From JANSYP01 sp038751255 (GTDB taxonomy: Bacteria; Pseudomonadota; Alphaproteobacteria; Rhodobacterales; Rhodobacteraceae): a DNA stretch of 44,963 bases. A program made the position numbers and the translations under genes. Of this stretch, positions 15,112 through 23,832 are shown piece after piece. The stretch lies in the NCBI GenBank assembly GCA_038751255.1, contig JBCDGN010000023.1, positions 1 through 44,963 of the forward strand. The letters are read 5' to 3'. Positions within the stretch are counted from its first letter, which is position 1, and every line of letters starts with the position of its first letter. The notes under the pieces are model-generated. The model saw nothing but the letters and a program-made list of their open reading frames with translations. It searched no databases and was not told the DNA's origin.

Positions 15112-16503
15112 ATGGCAGATAAGAAAAGCAATAAGATGTGGGGCGGGCGCTTTGCCAGCGGGCCCGACGCAATCATGGAGGCGATCAACGCCTCTATAGG
15201 CTTCGATCAACGCCTCGCCTCCCAAGATATCGATGGCAGCTTGGCCCATGTCACCATGCTCGCCCAGCAAGGCATCATCTCTGACGCCGATGCCGCCGCC
15301 ATTCGCCTAGGCCTCGAACAGGTACGCATAGAGATCGCCGATGGCAATTTCGTCTTCTCCACTGCGCTCGAAGACATTCACATGAACGTTGAGGCGCGGC
15401 TGAAAGAGATCATCGGCGATCCCGCGGGTCGCCTTCACACCGCGCGTTCGCGGAACGATCAGGTGGCCACGGATTTCCGCCTTTGGGTGCGCGACCAATG
15501 CGACGCAGCCATGGGCGGGCTCGCGGCCTTGCAAGCCGCGCTTCTATCCCAGGCGGAGACGGGGGCCGATTGGGTGATGCCGGGTTTCACCCATTTGCAA
15601 ACCGCGCAACCGGTCACCTGGGGACATCATATGCTTGCTTATGTGGAGATGTTCGCCCGCGATCTGTCGCGCTTCAGCGATGCTCGTGCACGCATGAATG
15701 AAAGCCCTTTGGGCGCCGCCGCTCTTGCGGGCACCTCTTTCCCAATCGATCGGGATGCCACGGCGCAGTCCCTTGGCTTTGATCGGCCCATGGCCAACTC
15801 GCTCGATGCAGTGAGCGACCGAGATTTTGCGCTTGAGTTTCTCGGTGCTGCATCGATCTGCGCAATGCATCTGTCGCGATTGGCTGAGGAACTGGTGATT
15901 TGGTCTTCGGCGCAGTTTCGCTTCGTCACACTTTCCGACCGTTTCTCCACCGGGTCTTCGATCATGCCGCAAAAGAAAAACCCTGATGCGGCAGAGCTCA
16001 TCCGGGCCAAAATCGGACGTATCCTGGGCGCACAAGTGGCACTTTTTACGGTGATGAAAGGGCTCCCGCTGACCTATTCAAAGGATATGCAAGAAGACAA
16101 GGAACAAGTCTTCGATGCGGCCGATAACCTGATACTGGCGCTTGCGGCGATGACCGGCATGGCATCGGATATGACGGCAAACACGGATGCGCTGAGAGAC
16201 GCGGCTGGTTCCGGGTTTTCAACCGCGACCGATCTGGCCGATTGGCTTGTGCGCGTGCTTGGCCTGCCATTCCGCGAGGCCCATCATATCACTGGCGCCA
16301 TAGTTGCGGCTTGTGAGGATGCCGGATGCGATCTGCCGGACCTGCCTTTGGCGAAGATGCAAGAGGTGCACTCTGGCATTACGGAGGCAGTCTATGAGGT
16401 CCTCGGGGTCGAGAACTCCGTCGCCAGTCGCCAAAGCTATGGGGGCACAGCGCCAAACCAAGTGCGCGCTCAGGTCGAACTTTGGAAAGAAAGGCTCGCC
16501 TAG
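15112..16503 (+). CDS. argH: Argininosuccinate lyase
   Basis: A 463-residue cytoplasmic enzyme of the fumarase/aspartase superfamily; it splits argininosuccinate into arginine and fumarate, the last step of arginine synthesis. The signature GSSIMPQKKNPD holds the catalytic serine loop; MWGGRFASGPDAIMEAINAS is the usual N-terminus, and HTARSRNDQVATDFRLW and FTHLQTAQPVTWGHH are the other two conserved blocks. I placed the start at 15112 (MADKKSNKMWGG) by family length; an in-frame ATG at 15100 adds four residues and no strong ribosome site separates them. In many relatives argH is followed by a small lipoprotein and lysA; here an MFS gene comes first and lysA is absent. Confidence 0.97.
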   Translation: MADKKSNKMWGGRFASGPDAIMEAINASIGFDQRLASQDIDGSLAHVTMLAQQGIISDADAAAIRLGLEQVRIEIADGNFVFSTALEDIHMNVEARLKEIIGDPAGRLHTARSRNDQVATDFRLWVRDQCDAAMGGLAALQAALLSQAETGADWVMPGFTHLQTAQPVTWGHHMLAYVEMFARDLSRFSDARARMNESPLGAAALAGTSFPIDRDATAQSLGFDRPMANSLDAVSDRDFALEFLGAASICAMHLSRLAEELVIWSSAQFRFVTLSDRFSTGSSIMPQKKNPDAAELIRAKIGRILGAQVALFTVMKGLPLTYSKDMQEDKEQVFDAADNLILALAAMTGMASDMTANTDALRDAAGSGFSTATDLADWLVRVLGLPFREAHHITGAIVAACEDAGCDLPDLPLAKMQEVHSGITEAVYEVLGVENSVASRQSYGGTAPNQVRAQVELWKERLA

Positions 16504-16529
16504 CTCATGCGTTCGGGCGGCAAGGCAGT

Positions 16530-17696
16530 ATGAGCACCGCCCTGAACCCTACCGCGGTATTGGCTCTTCGGGTCGTTTTGGCAGCGGTGCTCGTGAATAC
16601 CGTTCTAGGCTCCATCCATGCGTTTTCGGTTTTTCTGGCACCGCTTGAAACTCGCTTTGGGGTCTCACGCGCCGCCGTCTCATTTATTTACTCAGGCACC
16701 CTGGTCGCTTTGACCGCGGCGGTGTTGCTTGGCCCGCGCTCCTACGCGCGATGGTCCGCTTCGGTCATTTTTGCAGGCGTTTGTGGGGTGGCCGCGGTTG
16801 GTGCCGTCATCGCGGGCGTGAGCCTTTCCTTTCCACTTGCCGTACTCGGCTACAGTGTCATTTTTGGCGCTGCCAATGGCCTTGGCTATGGCTACGGACT
16901 TCAAATTGCCGCGCAGGTAAGCCCCGGACGAGAAGGGCTCGCCATGGGCATCGTCACGGCTGCTTATGCCCTAGGCGCGATTGCGGGGTCGTTTCTGTTT
17001 GCGCTCGCGCTGGACGGGTTTGGCTTTCAAGGTGCCATGATCGGACTGGCCGCCGCCCTCGTTGGCATGGGCGCGCTGTGTCTGATATTGCTCGCGGGCA
17101 CTGGCATGCGCTTTGCCGCAAACCGAGTTCGCGAGCAAACGGACAGCATCCCTGTGTTTAAGCAAAGTCTTTTGTGGCTTGGATATTTTGGTGGCGTACT
17201 CGCGGGGCTGATGGTTCTCGGTCACGCCGCTGGGATTGCCACTGCGCTGCGTCCAGACGTTCTGAGTTGGTCAGCGCCGACCATGATCGCTGGCTTCAAC
17301 CTCTGCGGCAGCCTGATCGGAGGGCAGGCGGCCGACCGTGTGCCATTGGGGGTGCTCCTCGCTGCCTTGGCTCTGCTCACCAGCGCGTCTTTGATCTGGA
17401 TTGCTGTGATGGGCGGAAGTTCTGGCCTGCTGATCGGTCTAGGCCTGGTTGGATTTGCCTATGGCGGCACGATTGCGGCCTATCCTGCTGTGGTCGCAAA
17501 GCTTTTTGGAATGGCGCAAAGCGCGCGGATTTATGGACGCGTGTTCACGGCCTGGGGCTGTGCTGGCCTTTTGGGGCCGTGGTTCGCCGGGTTTCTTTTT
17601 GATTGGAGCGGGACTTACACACTGGCACTGTCTATCGCTGCAGGGCTCGGCATCGCATCGATATTACCGGTGATGCTGGTTTTTTATCGGCGATGA
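16530..17696 (+). CDS. Major facilitator superfamily transporter
   Basis: A 388-residue inner-membrane protein with about 12 hydrophobic segments. The N-terminal part (LRVVLAAVLVNTVLGSIHAF, then FGVSRAAVSFIYSG) and the small-residue-rich helix GAANGLGYGYGLQIAA with YALGAIAG resemble the oxalate/formate-monocarboxylate branch of MFS proteins. The substrate is unknown. The start at 16530 follows AAGG and lies 26 bases after argH, so it is probably co-transcribed. Because the gene follows argH and not a catabolic cluster, transport of a carboxylate is only a family-based guess. Confidence 0.85.
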   Translation: MSTALNPTAVLALRVVLAAVLVNTVLGSIHAFSVFLAPLETRFGVSRAAVSFIYSGTLVALTAAVLLGPRSYARWSASVIFAGVCGVAAVGAVIAGVSLSFPLAVLGYSVIFGAANGLGYGYGLQIAAQVSPGREGLAMGIVTAAYALGAIAGSFLFALALDGFGFQGAMIGLAAALVGMGALCLILLAGTGMRFAANRVREQTDSIPVFKQSLLWLGYFGGVLAGLMVLGHAAGIATALRPDVLSWSAPTMIAGFNLCGSLIGGQAADRVPLGVLLAALALLTSASLIWIAVMGGSSGLLIGLGLVGFAYGGTIAAYPAVVAKLFGMAQSARIYGRVFTAWGCAGLLGPWFAGFLFDWSGTYTLALSIAAGLGIASILPVMLVFYRR

Positions 17697-17813
17697 GCAC
17701 TCTGCGGCGTTCAAGATGCAGAGCTGCATCACAATTATGCGCGTTGTTTTCTATGTTTCTAGGCGCCCGACCGGAAGAGACGTATGCTTGTGCGGTATTC
17801 GAGGGAGCGACCT

Positions 17814-18188
17814 ATGGTGAACAGAACTGGCCCTATCCTTGCCGTTTGTGCATGCGCTGTGTTGCTCGGCTGCACGCAACAACCGTCGGTCTCGACCGGC
17901 GGCAGCATCAGTGAAAACGGCGGTACCTCTGCCGCGGTGGGCGTGAACGCTGGCCGGACACATGCCGGCGTCGGCACTGGAGGCGCCTACGCAGGTGTCG
18001 ATGTGGTGCAGGCGGATCGTGTGTCAGCAGGTGTCGGCACTGGTGGTGCCTATGCCAGCGCCGATGTGGTTGAGGCAGGCCCTGCCGACGTGGATGTTGG
18101 CGTCAGCGCTGGTGGTCCGTCCGCCTCCGTGGGACTTGGCCGTGTGCGCGTCGGATACGGCTTGGGCGGATGGCGGCTCGGTTTCTGA
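17814..18188 (+). CDS. Small lipoprotein with glycine-rich repeats
   Basis: A 124-residue protein. The signal peptide ends in the lipobox LLGC (Cys20), so it should be a lipid-anchored envelope protein. The mature part is almost free of large hydrophobics and built of repeats: AGVGTGGAYAGVDVV (51-65) and AGVGTGGAYASADVV (72-86), 21 residues apart, and a looser third unit near 92-107. The DNA of the two units differs at third codon positions, so the duplication is old and kept under protein-level selection. The start at 17814 has GAGGGAG; an earlier ATG at 17784 would spoil the signal peptide. I do not recognise a family. The stop overlaps the next lipoprotein gene's ATG. Confidence 0.75.
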   Translation: MVNRTGPILAVCACAVLLGCTQQPSVSTGGSISENGGTSAAVGVNAGRTHAGVGTGGAYAGVDVVQADRVSAGVGTGGAYASADVVEAGPADVDVGVSAGGPSASVGLGRVRVGYGLGGWRLGF

Positions 18189-18361
18189 TGCGGGTTGCTA
18201 TTCTTTTGATCCCTTTCGCGCTTGCAGCCTGCGGGATTGATGGGCCACCTGTGCCTCCGCCGCCGAAAGAAGAGGCAAATTCAGAAGAGCGGTCTAGTTC
18301 TGGTGGGACGCAAGTGACCGTCTCTGCCTCCGCATCAATAGGGGCATCGGGACGGCGATAA
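18188..18361 (+). CDS. Very small lipoprotein, LptM (YifL)-like
   Basis: A 57-residue lipoprotein. Signal residues MRVAILLIPFALAAC give a lipobox LAAC with Cys15, followed by GIDGPPVPPPP, the GxxGPxxxP pattern of LptM/YifL. In Escherichia coli LptM helps the LptD outer-membrane translocon to mature. The rest is a serine/alanine tail. The ATG overlaps the previous stop (TGATG at 18186-18190), so it is coupled to the repeat lipoprotein. An equivalent gene sits between argH and lysA in many relatives, which supports the call. Confidence 0.7.
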   Translation: MRVAILLIPFALAACGIDGPPVPPPPKEEANSEERSSSGGTQVTVSASASIGASGRR

Positions 18362-18380
18362 CTTTTAGGAGCCGCCCACT

Positions 18381-18704
18381 ATGACGCCGATCCGACTGAT
18401 CTACCTCGCTCTTGCGATTTGGGGCGCGATCCATCCCATGTATTGGTTTCTCAGCTATATGCGGGAAACGGGAACTGGCTTGAGCGGGCTGATCGACGCT
18501 TGGTATGTCAATGCCTCTACAACCGGATTGACCTGGGATCTGACCATCGCGGCCATCGCACTGACGGTCTGGATCATCGCTGAGGCCGCCTCGCGCCGCG
18601 ATTGGGTGAGCTTGATTGCGATCCCCGCCACTTATTGCATCGGGGTAAGCTGCGGTCTGCCGCTTTATCTTTGGCTCAGAAGCCGGACGCACACGTCAGA
18701 GTGA
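18381..18704 (+). CDS. DUF2834 membrane protein
   Basis: A 107-residue protein with three predicted membrane segments, matching DUF2834: LIYLALAIWGAIHPMYWFLS near residues 6-25, then WDLTIAAIALTVWIIAEA (52-69) and LIAIPATYCIGVSCGLPLYLW (78-98). Function unknown; some members sit near light- or lipid-related genes. It lies 19 bases after the LptM-like gene behind TAGGAG, and a strong terminator follows it, so it ends the argH-side operon. Confidence 0.8.
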   Translation: MTPIRLIYLALAIWGAIHPMYWFLSYMRETGTGLSGLIDAWYVNASTTGLTWDLTIAAIALTVWIIAEAASRRDWVSLIAIPATYCIGVSCGLPLYLWLRSRTHTSE

Positions 18705-18721
18705 CCAGCGAGGGTTAGAAA

Positions 18722-18748
18722 AAAACCGCACCAAAACGGCGCGGTTTT
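18722..18748. terminator. Two-way intrinsic terminator between DUF2834 gene and gltA
   Basis: AAAACCGCACC (18722-18732) pairs with GGCGCGGTTTT (18738-18748) around a five-base loop with one mismatch. The A-tract and T-tract at its ends serve as U-tract in either direction, so it can end both the plus-strand operon and gltA. Confidence 0.85.
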
Positions 18749-18770
18749 AAGATTTTATGACGCCTAAGTC

Positions 18771-20075
18771 TTAGCGGTCTTCGACATTGACATAGTCGCG
18801 TTGGCTTTCGCCCATATAGAGCTGGCGCGGACGGCCAATTTTCAACGCTGGATCCGCCAGCATTTCTTTCCATTGGCTGATCCAGCCCACGGTCCGTGAC
18901 AGCGCGAAGATCGGCGTGAACATGGAGGTCGGGAAGCCCATGGCCTCTAAGATGATGCCCGAGTAAAAATCCACGTTCGGGAAGAGCTTGCGATCGATGA
19001 AGTAGGGGTCGTTCAACGCTGCCGCTTCTAGCTCTTTGGCCACTTGAAGTGTTGGGTTGTTGTGAATTCCCAAAAGGTCGAGCACTTCATCGGCGGACTG
19101 CTTCATCACCTTCGCACGCGGATCGGTGTTCTTATAGACCCGGTGGCCGAAGCCCATCAGACGGAAAGGATCATCCTTGTCCTTCGCTTTCGCGATGAAC
19201 TCGGGAATTCGATCCGGTGTGCCGATCTGGCGCAGCATTTCCAGGCAGGCTTGGTTCGCACCGCCATGGGCGGGGCCCCAAAGACAGGCGATGCCCGCAG
19301 CGATACAGGCAAAGGGGTTCGCCCCGGAAGAAGAGGCAAGCCGGACGGTCGAGGTCGACGCGTTCTGTTCGTGATCGGCATGCAAAGTGAAAATCCGGTC
19401 CATCGCGCGCGACAGGATCGGGTTGATTTCATAGTCCTCCGCTGGGACCGAGAAGCACATGCGCAAAAAGTTCGACGCGTAGTCCAAATCATTTCGTGGA
19501 TAAACGAAAGGCTGCCCTTGGTGATACTTAAACGCCCAAGCCGCGATTGTCGGCATTTTCGCGATCAGTCGGATCGAGGCGACCTCGCGCTGCCAAGGAT
19601 CATGGATGTTCGTTGAGTCGTGATAGAAGGCCGACATTGCACCGACCACGCCGACCATAATCGCCATCGGATGCGCATCCCGGCGGAAACCAGAGAAGAA
19701 ATTGCGCATCTGCTCGTGCAGCATGGTGTGGTTGGTGACCCGAGACTCAAAATCTTCAAGCTGGGGGCCCGTGGGCAGTTCACCGTAAAGCAGGAGGTAG
19801 CACACCTCTAAATAGTGGCTTTTCTCCGCCAACTGACCAATGGGATAGCCACGATGGAGCAGAACGCCTGCGTCGCCATCAATGTAAGTAATGGTGCTTT
19901 CGCAAGCCGCCGTAGATGTGAAGCCTGGGTCGTAGGTAAAGACATCGCCCTGCGCGTAGAGCTTTGTGATGTCGAGCACGTCTGGCCCTTCGGTGGGCGA
20001 ATAGATCGGCAGTTCGAGAGATTTGTCCTTGTAGGAAAGCGTCGCGGTTTGGGTGGGTTGCGTGGTGTCTGGCAT
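18771..20075 (-). CDS. gltA: Citrate synthase (type II)
   Basis: A 434-residue cytoplasmic enzyme that joins oxaloacetate and acetyl-CoA at the entry of the citric-acid cycle. Conserved blocks are TYIDGDAGVLLHRGYPI near the N-terminus, LHADHEQNASTSTVRLASSS with an active histidine, WGPAHGGANQACLEML with the second, and MGFGHRVYKNTDPRAKVM with the CoA and oxaloacetate residues. It belongs to the long, NADH-sensitive-type group by length. The ATG at 20075 follows GGAGGGA; a longer frame by four residues is less likely. It lies 84 bases after gltX on the same strand. Confidence 0.97.
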   Translation of the reverse strand: MPDTTQPTQTATLSYKDKSLELPIYSPTEGPDVLDITKLYAQGDVFTYDPGFTSTAACESTITYIDGDAGVLLHRGYPIGQLAEKSHYLEVCYLLLYGELPTGPQLEDFESRVTNHTMLHEQMRNFFSGFRRDAHPMAIMVGVVGAMSAFYHDSTNIHDPWQREVASIRLIAKMPTIAAWAFKYHQGQPFVYPRNDLDYASNFLRMCFSVPAEDYEINPILSRAMDRIFTLHADHEQNASTSTVRLASSSGANPFACIAAGIACLWGPAHGGANQACLEMLRQIGTPDRIPEFIAKAKDKDDPFRLMGFGHRVYKNTDPRAKVMKQSADEVLDLLGIHNNPTLQVAKELEAAALNDPYFIDRKLFPNVDFYSGIILEAMGFPTSMFTPIFALSRTVGWISQWKEMLADPALKIGRPRQLYMGESQRDYVNVEDR

Positions 20076-20159
20076 CAGTCCCTCCATATCGGGTCCACAC
20101 AGAGGCAGGACCGTGGGTCGTTTCTGTGGCGGGCCGCGCCAGGATTGGTCCGGGCGGCC

Positions 20160-21563
20160 TCACTTTGTGGCATCTGTCAGACGGGCTATGGTTTCTTCCC
20201 GACCAATGACGAGCATCATATCAAATACGCTTGGGGTTGCGGTGCGACCGGCAAGCGCAGCCCGAAGAGGCTGTGCCAATTTCCCAAATTTCAATTCCTT
20301 TGTCTTTGCAAAAGAACCGATACACTCCTCCAAAGCGTCTCGCGACCAGCTAGCATTTTGCAGGTGCGGCGTCAATTCGGCGAGTATACTCTTGTATACA
20401 TCATCGAGCGCCGCTTGCGATTTCTCGTCTCGGTCGATTGGCGCATTTACGATCGCAAAATGTGATTTATCAATGAGTTGCGGAAGTGTCTTCGCGCGAT
20501 CTTTGACGCAGTAAAGCGCGGCGTCTAGTCTCGCCCACTGCCAATCGTCAAGTTTTTGCTGCCCTGTGGCCTGCCAAAACCCCCGAAGTTCATCCAAAAG
20601 TTCTGCATCTGCAGTCATCGCAAGGTGTTGGCCGCAGACATTCTCTAGCTTCTTGAAATCGAACCGGGCTGCCGCCTTTCCAATCCCCGACAGATCGAAC
20701 CATTCCAGCGCCTGTTTTGTCGTGAAAACTTCATGATCGCCATGGCTCCAGCCCAGCCGCGCGAGGTAATTGCGCATGCCGTCAATGACATAACCCATGT
20801 CTCGGTACTCTTCGACGCCGAGCGCTCCGTGTCGCTTAGAAAGTTTCTTGCCATCGGGCCCGTGAATCAGCGGGATATGGGCGAAAACTGGAATGTCCCA
20901 GCCCATGGCGCGATAAACCAAACTCTGCCGCGCGGCGTTCGCCAAATGATCATCGCCCCGGATTACATGGGTCACCCCCATATCGTGATCATCAACGACC
21001 ACGGCGAGCATGTAGGTTGGTGTGCCGTCGGAGCGCAGTAGGACCATGTCGTCCAGTTCGTGATTGCGCCAGCTCACCCGGCCTTGCACCGCGTCCTCCA
21101 CGACGGTCTCGCCATCGAGTGGAGCGCGGATTCGGATGACGTAAGGCGCGTCCGGGTGTTCTGCAGGATCCGCGTCTCGCCAGGGTGAGTGAAACAGTGT
21201 TGAGCGGCCCTCAGCTCGCGCCGCCTCTCGAAACGCGGCAATTTCTTCCTGCGTCGAGAAACACTTGTACGCAGATCCCTTGCTGAGAAGCTCCCGGGCA
21301 ACCTCCGCATGGCGGTCGGCTTGCTCGAACTGACTGACCGCGTCACCATCGTGATCAAGCTTAAGCCATGCGAGCCCTTCCAAAATGGCCTGGGTCGCTT
21401 CAGGGGTCGACCGCGCGCGGTCCGTGTCCTCAATCCGAAGAAGGAATTTGCCACCACGACCACGCGCATAGAGCCAATTGAACAAAGCGGTGCGCGCCCC
21501 ACCGATATGAAGAAACCCTGTGGGCGAAGGGGCGAAACGTGTGACCACCGGACGGTCGCTCAT
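20160..21563 (-). CDS. gltX: Glutamyl-tRNA synthetase
   Basis: A 467-residue class I synthetase that charges tRNA-Glu. The HIGH motif is in FAPSPTGFLHIGGARTALFN near residues 9-28, and the KMSKS-type motif is GKKLSKRHGA. The N-terminal catalytic part is followed by the helical anticodon-binding region. I chose the ATG at 21563 since AGGAG lies seven bases before it; the ATG at 21569 would be too close. In bacteria lacking glutaminyl-tRNA synthetase the same enzyme can also misacylate tRNA-Gln; the window does not show which kind this is. It is divergent from comEC with 100 bases between. Confidence 0.97.
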   Translation of the reverse strand: MSDRPVVTRFAPSPTGFLHIGGARTALFNWLYARGRGGKFLLRIEDTDRARSTPEATQAILEGLAWLKLDHDGDAVSQFEQADRHAEVARELLSKGSAYKCFSTQEEIAAFREAARAEGRSTLFHSPWRDADPAEHPDAPYVIRIRAPLDGETVVEDAVQGRVSWRNHELDDMVLLRSDGTPTYMLAVVVDDHDMGVTHVIRGDDHLANAARQSLVYRAMGWDIPVFAHIPLIHGPDGKKLSKRHGALGVEEYRDMGYVIDGMRNYLARLGWSHGDHEVFTTKQALEWFDLSGIGKAAARFDFKKLENVCGQHLAMTADAELLDELRGFWQATGQQKLDDWQWARLDAALYCVKDRAKTLPQLIDKSHFAIVNAPIDRDEKSQAALDDVYKSILAELTPHLQNASWSRDALEECIGSFAKTKELKFGKLAQPLRAALAGRTATPSVFDMMLVIGREETIARLTDATK

Positions 21564-21663
21564 AGGCATACTCCTGACACTTTGCGCGGGGTTTAGAAGC
21601 TCCATGGGGTCCCGTAAACCCATCGGCCCGGGCCATTAAGCTCTCCGTAACCAAGAATGCCCG

Positions 21664-23784
21664 ATGTTGGCGCGCGGCTTAGGACGAAGCACCGTTGGAG
21701 CCTGGAAAATGACATTGGGCGGCCTGATCGACCGTCAACGCGGACATCTGTTTTGCTGGGTTCCGGTGTGTCTGGCATGCGGGATAGGTGGCTATTTTGC
21801 CTTGCCTGTGGAGCCCGGCTTGGGCCTTTTTGCAGGTTTTCTGGCGGTATTTTTGGGGTTGAGCGCCTGGCTCAGGGTCGCGGATGAACAAACCAAGGTA
21901 CTGATCGCGGCGGGTCTCTTGATCCTTGCTGGCTTCTCAGTTGCTGCGTGGCGCGCGCACGCGATGGCGGCCCCAATGCTGGACTTTCGCTACTATGGGC
22001 CGGTCGAGGGGCGGGTGCTGTCCATAGATCGCTCTATCAGCGACAAGCCAAGGTTGTTGATGGACCGGGTGCGCTTGTCACGGGTCGATCCGGACAAAAC
22101 CCCGCAGCGGGTGCGCGTCTCACTTCATGGTGATGCAACGCTCAATACCGCGCTCGACCCCGGCAAACGGGTGATGGTGACAGCACATCTTTCGGCGCCG
22201 CGCGGACCCGTTGAGCCTGGCGGCTTCGATTTTCGCAGGCACGCCTGGTTTCAGCAAATTGGAGCAGTGGGCTATAGCCGCACGCCAGTCATGGGCCTCG
22301 CGCCGGTGGAGGGCGGGGCCTGGATCGCGCTGCAGCAATTTCGCAGGGACCTCTCTGCGCATGTTATTGACACATTGCCGGGTCAGCGCGGTGCCTTCGC
22401 AGCCGCTGTTCTGACCGGGGATCGCTCGGCCCTGTCGCGCCCGACGATTGATGCGATGCGTGACACCAATCTGGCGCATCTCCTCGCGATTTCGGGACTC
22501 CATATGGGCCTTCTGACGGCAGTGGTCTTTGCTTTCCTTCGCGGAGCGATCGCGCTGGTTCCACCGATTGCCTTGCGGATAAACAGCAAAAAATGGGCTG
22601 CTTGCGGCGCGCTTATGGCCGCGGCAGCGTATTTGGCGATGTCCGGCGGCAATGTTTCCACACAGCGCGCCTTTGTCATGGTATCGGTGATGCTTTGCGC
22701 AATTCTCTTGGATAAACGCGCTCTAAGCCTCCGCGCCGTCGCGGTGGCCGCCGTCATCATCCTTTTGCTGCGACCAGAGGCTTTGTTGGGACCTGGTTTT
22801 CAGATGTCCTTTGCCGCAACCACCTGTTTGGTCTTTGTCTTCGGACGTTTGCGCGAAAACCGAGAGTTGATCGCAGAGCGGAACTTTCTGCCAAATCCTG
22901 TGCAGCGACGTCTACGACCCTTAGGGGCTCTTGTCGTTTCTTCTGCGGTGGCGGGGCTCGCAACAGCACCGATTGGCATGGCGCATTTCAACACCTCTGC
23001 AAGCTATGGTCTTTTTGCGAATTTGATGGCCGTCCCTTTGATGGGCTCACTGGTCATGCCGGCGGCGGTTTTTGCGGCACTGCTTTCGCCTTTTGGGCTC
23101 GAAGGTGTCGGTCTTTGGATCATGGGGCAAGGCATCGCGCTGATCTTGGCCATCGCGGACAGTTTGGCGACTTGGCCCGGTGCGGTTCGGTATGTGCAAG
23201 CCCCCCCTGGAGGTATTCTGGCACTGGTGGCTTTCGGGGCGTTGGTGGCTATGCTCTGGCAAGGCAGAGGTCGCTTTATCGGACTTGTCCCAATGGTGCT
23301 GGCATTTGGGCTTTGGGCGGTGACCCCACGCCCCGCGCTGCTTATCTCGGAAGACGCCAAGCTCGTCGGCGTGATGACGCCCGAGGGGCGTGCGTTAAAC
23401 CGAGATCGCGGCAATGGTTTTACAGCGCTCTCTTGGTTGGAAAATGACGGTGATCCCGCCACCCGAGAAGAAGCTTTCGATCGCTGGAGCGCTGCCACGC
23501 CACGCCTAGAAAACCATGAGATCAAGCTGAAAGGCAACAAAGACAAGACACCGCTCTGCGTGGAAGGCAGCGTCACGATTTCACAGGAAAACCTCGACGA
23601 TACCGGGCCTTGTCTCGTGTTTGATCCAGCATCACTTGCGCTGACAGGGGCGGTCGCGTTGAATTGGACGGAGGCTGGCGCGCTAAGGGTCACCTCGGTG
23701 CGCGACACGGTAGGCCAAAGGCTTTGGTCACCGCCGGAGTGGCAAACACCACGCCGACGCGCTGGCAGCGCCGCGGCTCAGTGA
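21664..23784 (+). CDS. comEC: ComEC/Rec2-family DNA channel protein
   Basis: A 706-residue inner-membrane protein of the ComEC/Rec2 family, the channel for single-stranded DNA in natural transformation. An N-terminal DUF4131-like region covers about 30-200, including the OB-like part FRYYGPVEGRVLSID. The competence core contains LAISGLHMGLLTAVVFAFLR and many hydrophobic segments to about residue 560. The last 150 residues lack the usual metallo-beta-lactamase histidine motif HxHxD; they read as a short soluble tail instead. The ATG at 21664 is the first in frame; one at 21709 is possible. The protein may serve DNA uptake, but no other competence genes are here. Confidence 0.9.
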   Translation: MLARGLGRSTVGAWKMTLGGLIDRQRGHLFCWVPVCLACGIGGYFALPVEPGLGLFAGFLAVFLGLSAWLRVADEQTKVLIAAGLLILAGFSVAAWRAHAMAAPMLDFRYYGPVEGRVLSIDRSISDKPRLLMDRVRLSRVDPDKTPQRVRVSLHGDATLNTALDPGKRVMVTAHLSAPRGPVEPGGFDFRRHAWFQQIGAVGYSRTPVMGLAPVEGGAWIALQQFRRDLSAHVIDTLPGQRGAFAAAVLTGDRSALSRPTIDAMRDTNLAHLLAISGLHMGLLTAVVFAFLRGAIALVPPIALRINSKKWAACGALMAAAAYLAMSGGNVSTQRAFVMVSVMLCAILLDKRALSLRAVAVAAVIILLLRPEALLGPGFQMSFAATTCLVFVFGRLRENRELIAERNFLPNPVQRRLRPLGALVVSSAVAGLATAPIGMAHFNTSASYGLFANLMAVPLMGSLVMPAAVFAALLSPFGLEGVGLWIMGQGIALILAIADSLATWPGAVRYVQAPPGGILALVAFGALVAMLWQGRGRFIGLVPMVLAFGLWAVTPRPALLISEDAKLVGVMTPEGRALNRDRGNGFTALSWLENDGDPATREEAFDRWSAATPRLENHEIKLKGNKDKTPLCVEGSVTISQENLDDTGPCLVFDPASLALTGAVALNWTEAGALRVTSVRDTVGQRLWSPPEWQTPRRRAGSAAAQ

Positions 23785-23832
23785 CAGTGTTTCAAACTTC
23801 GCTTCTGATCCGTTCTTGCCTGAGGGCATGGC

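Noticed and set aside
19044..19616. 190-codon open frame antisense to gltA
   Set aside because: Fully inside a clear citrate synthase gene, with arginine-rich shadow composition.
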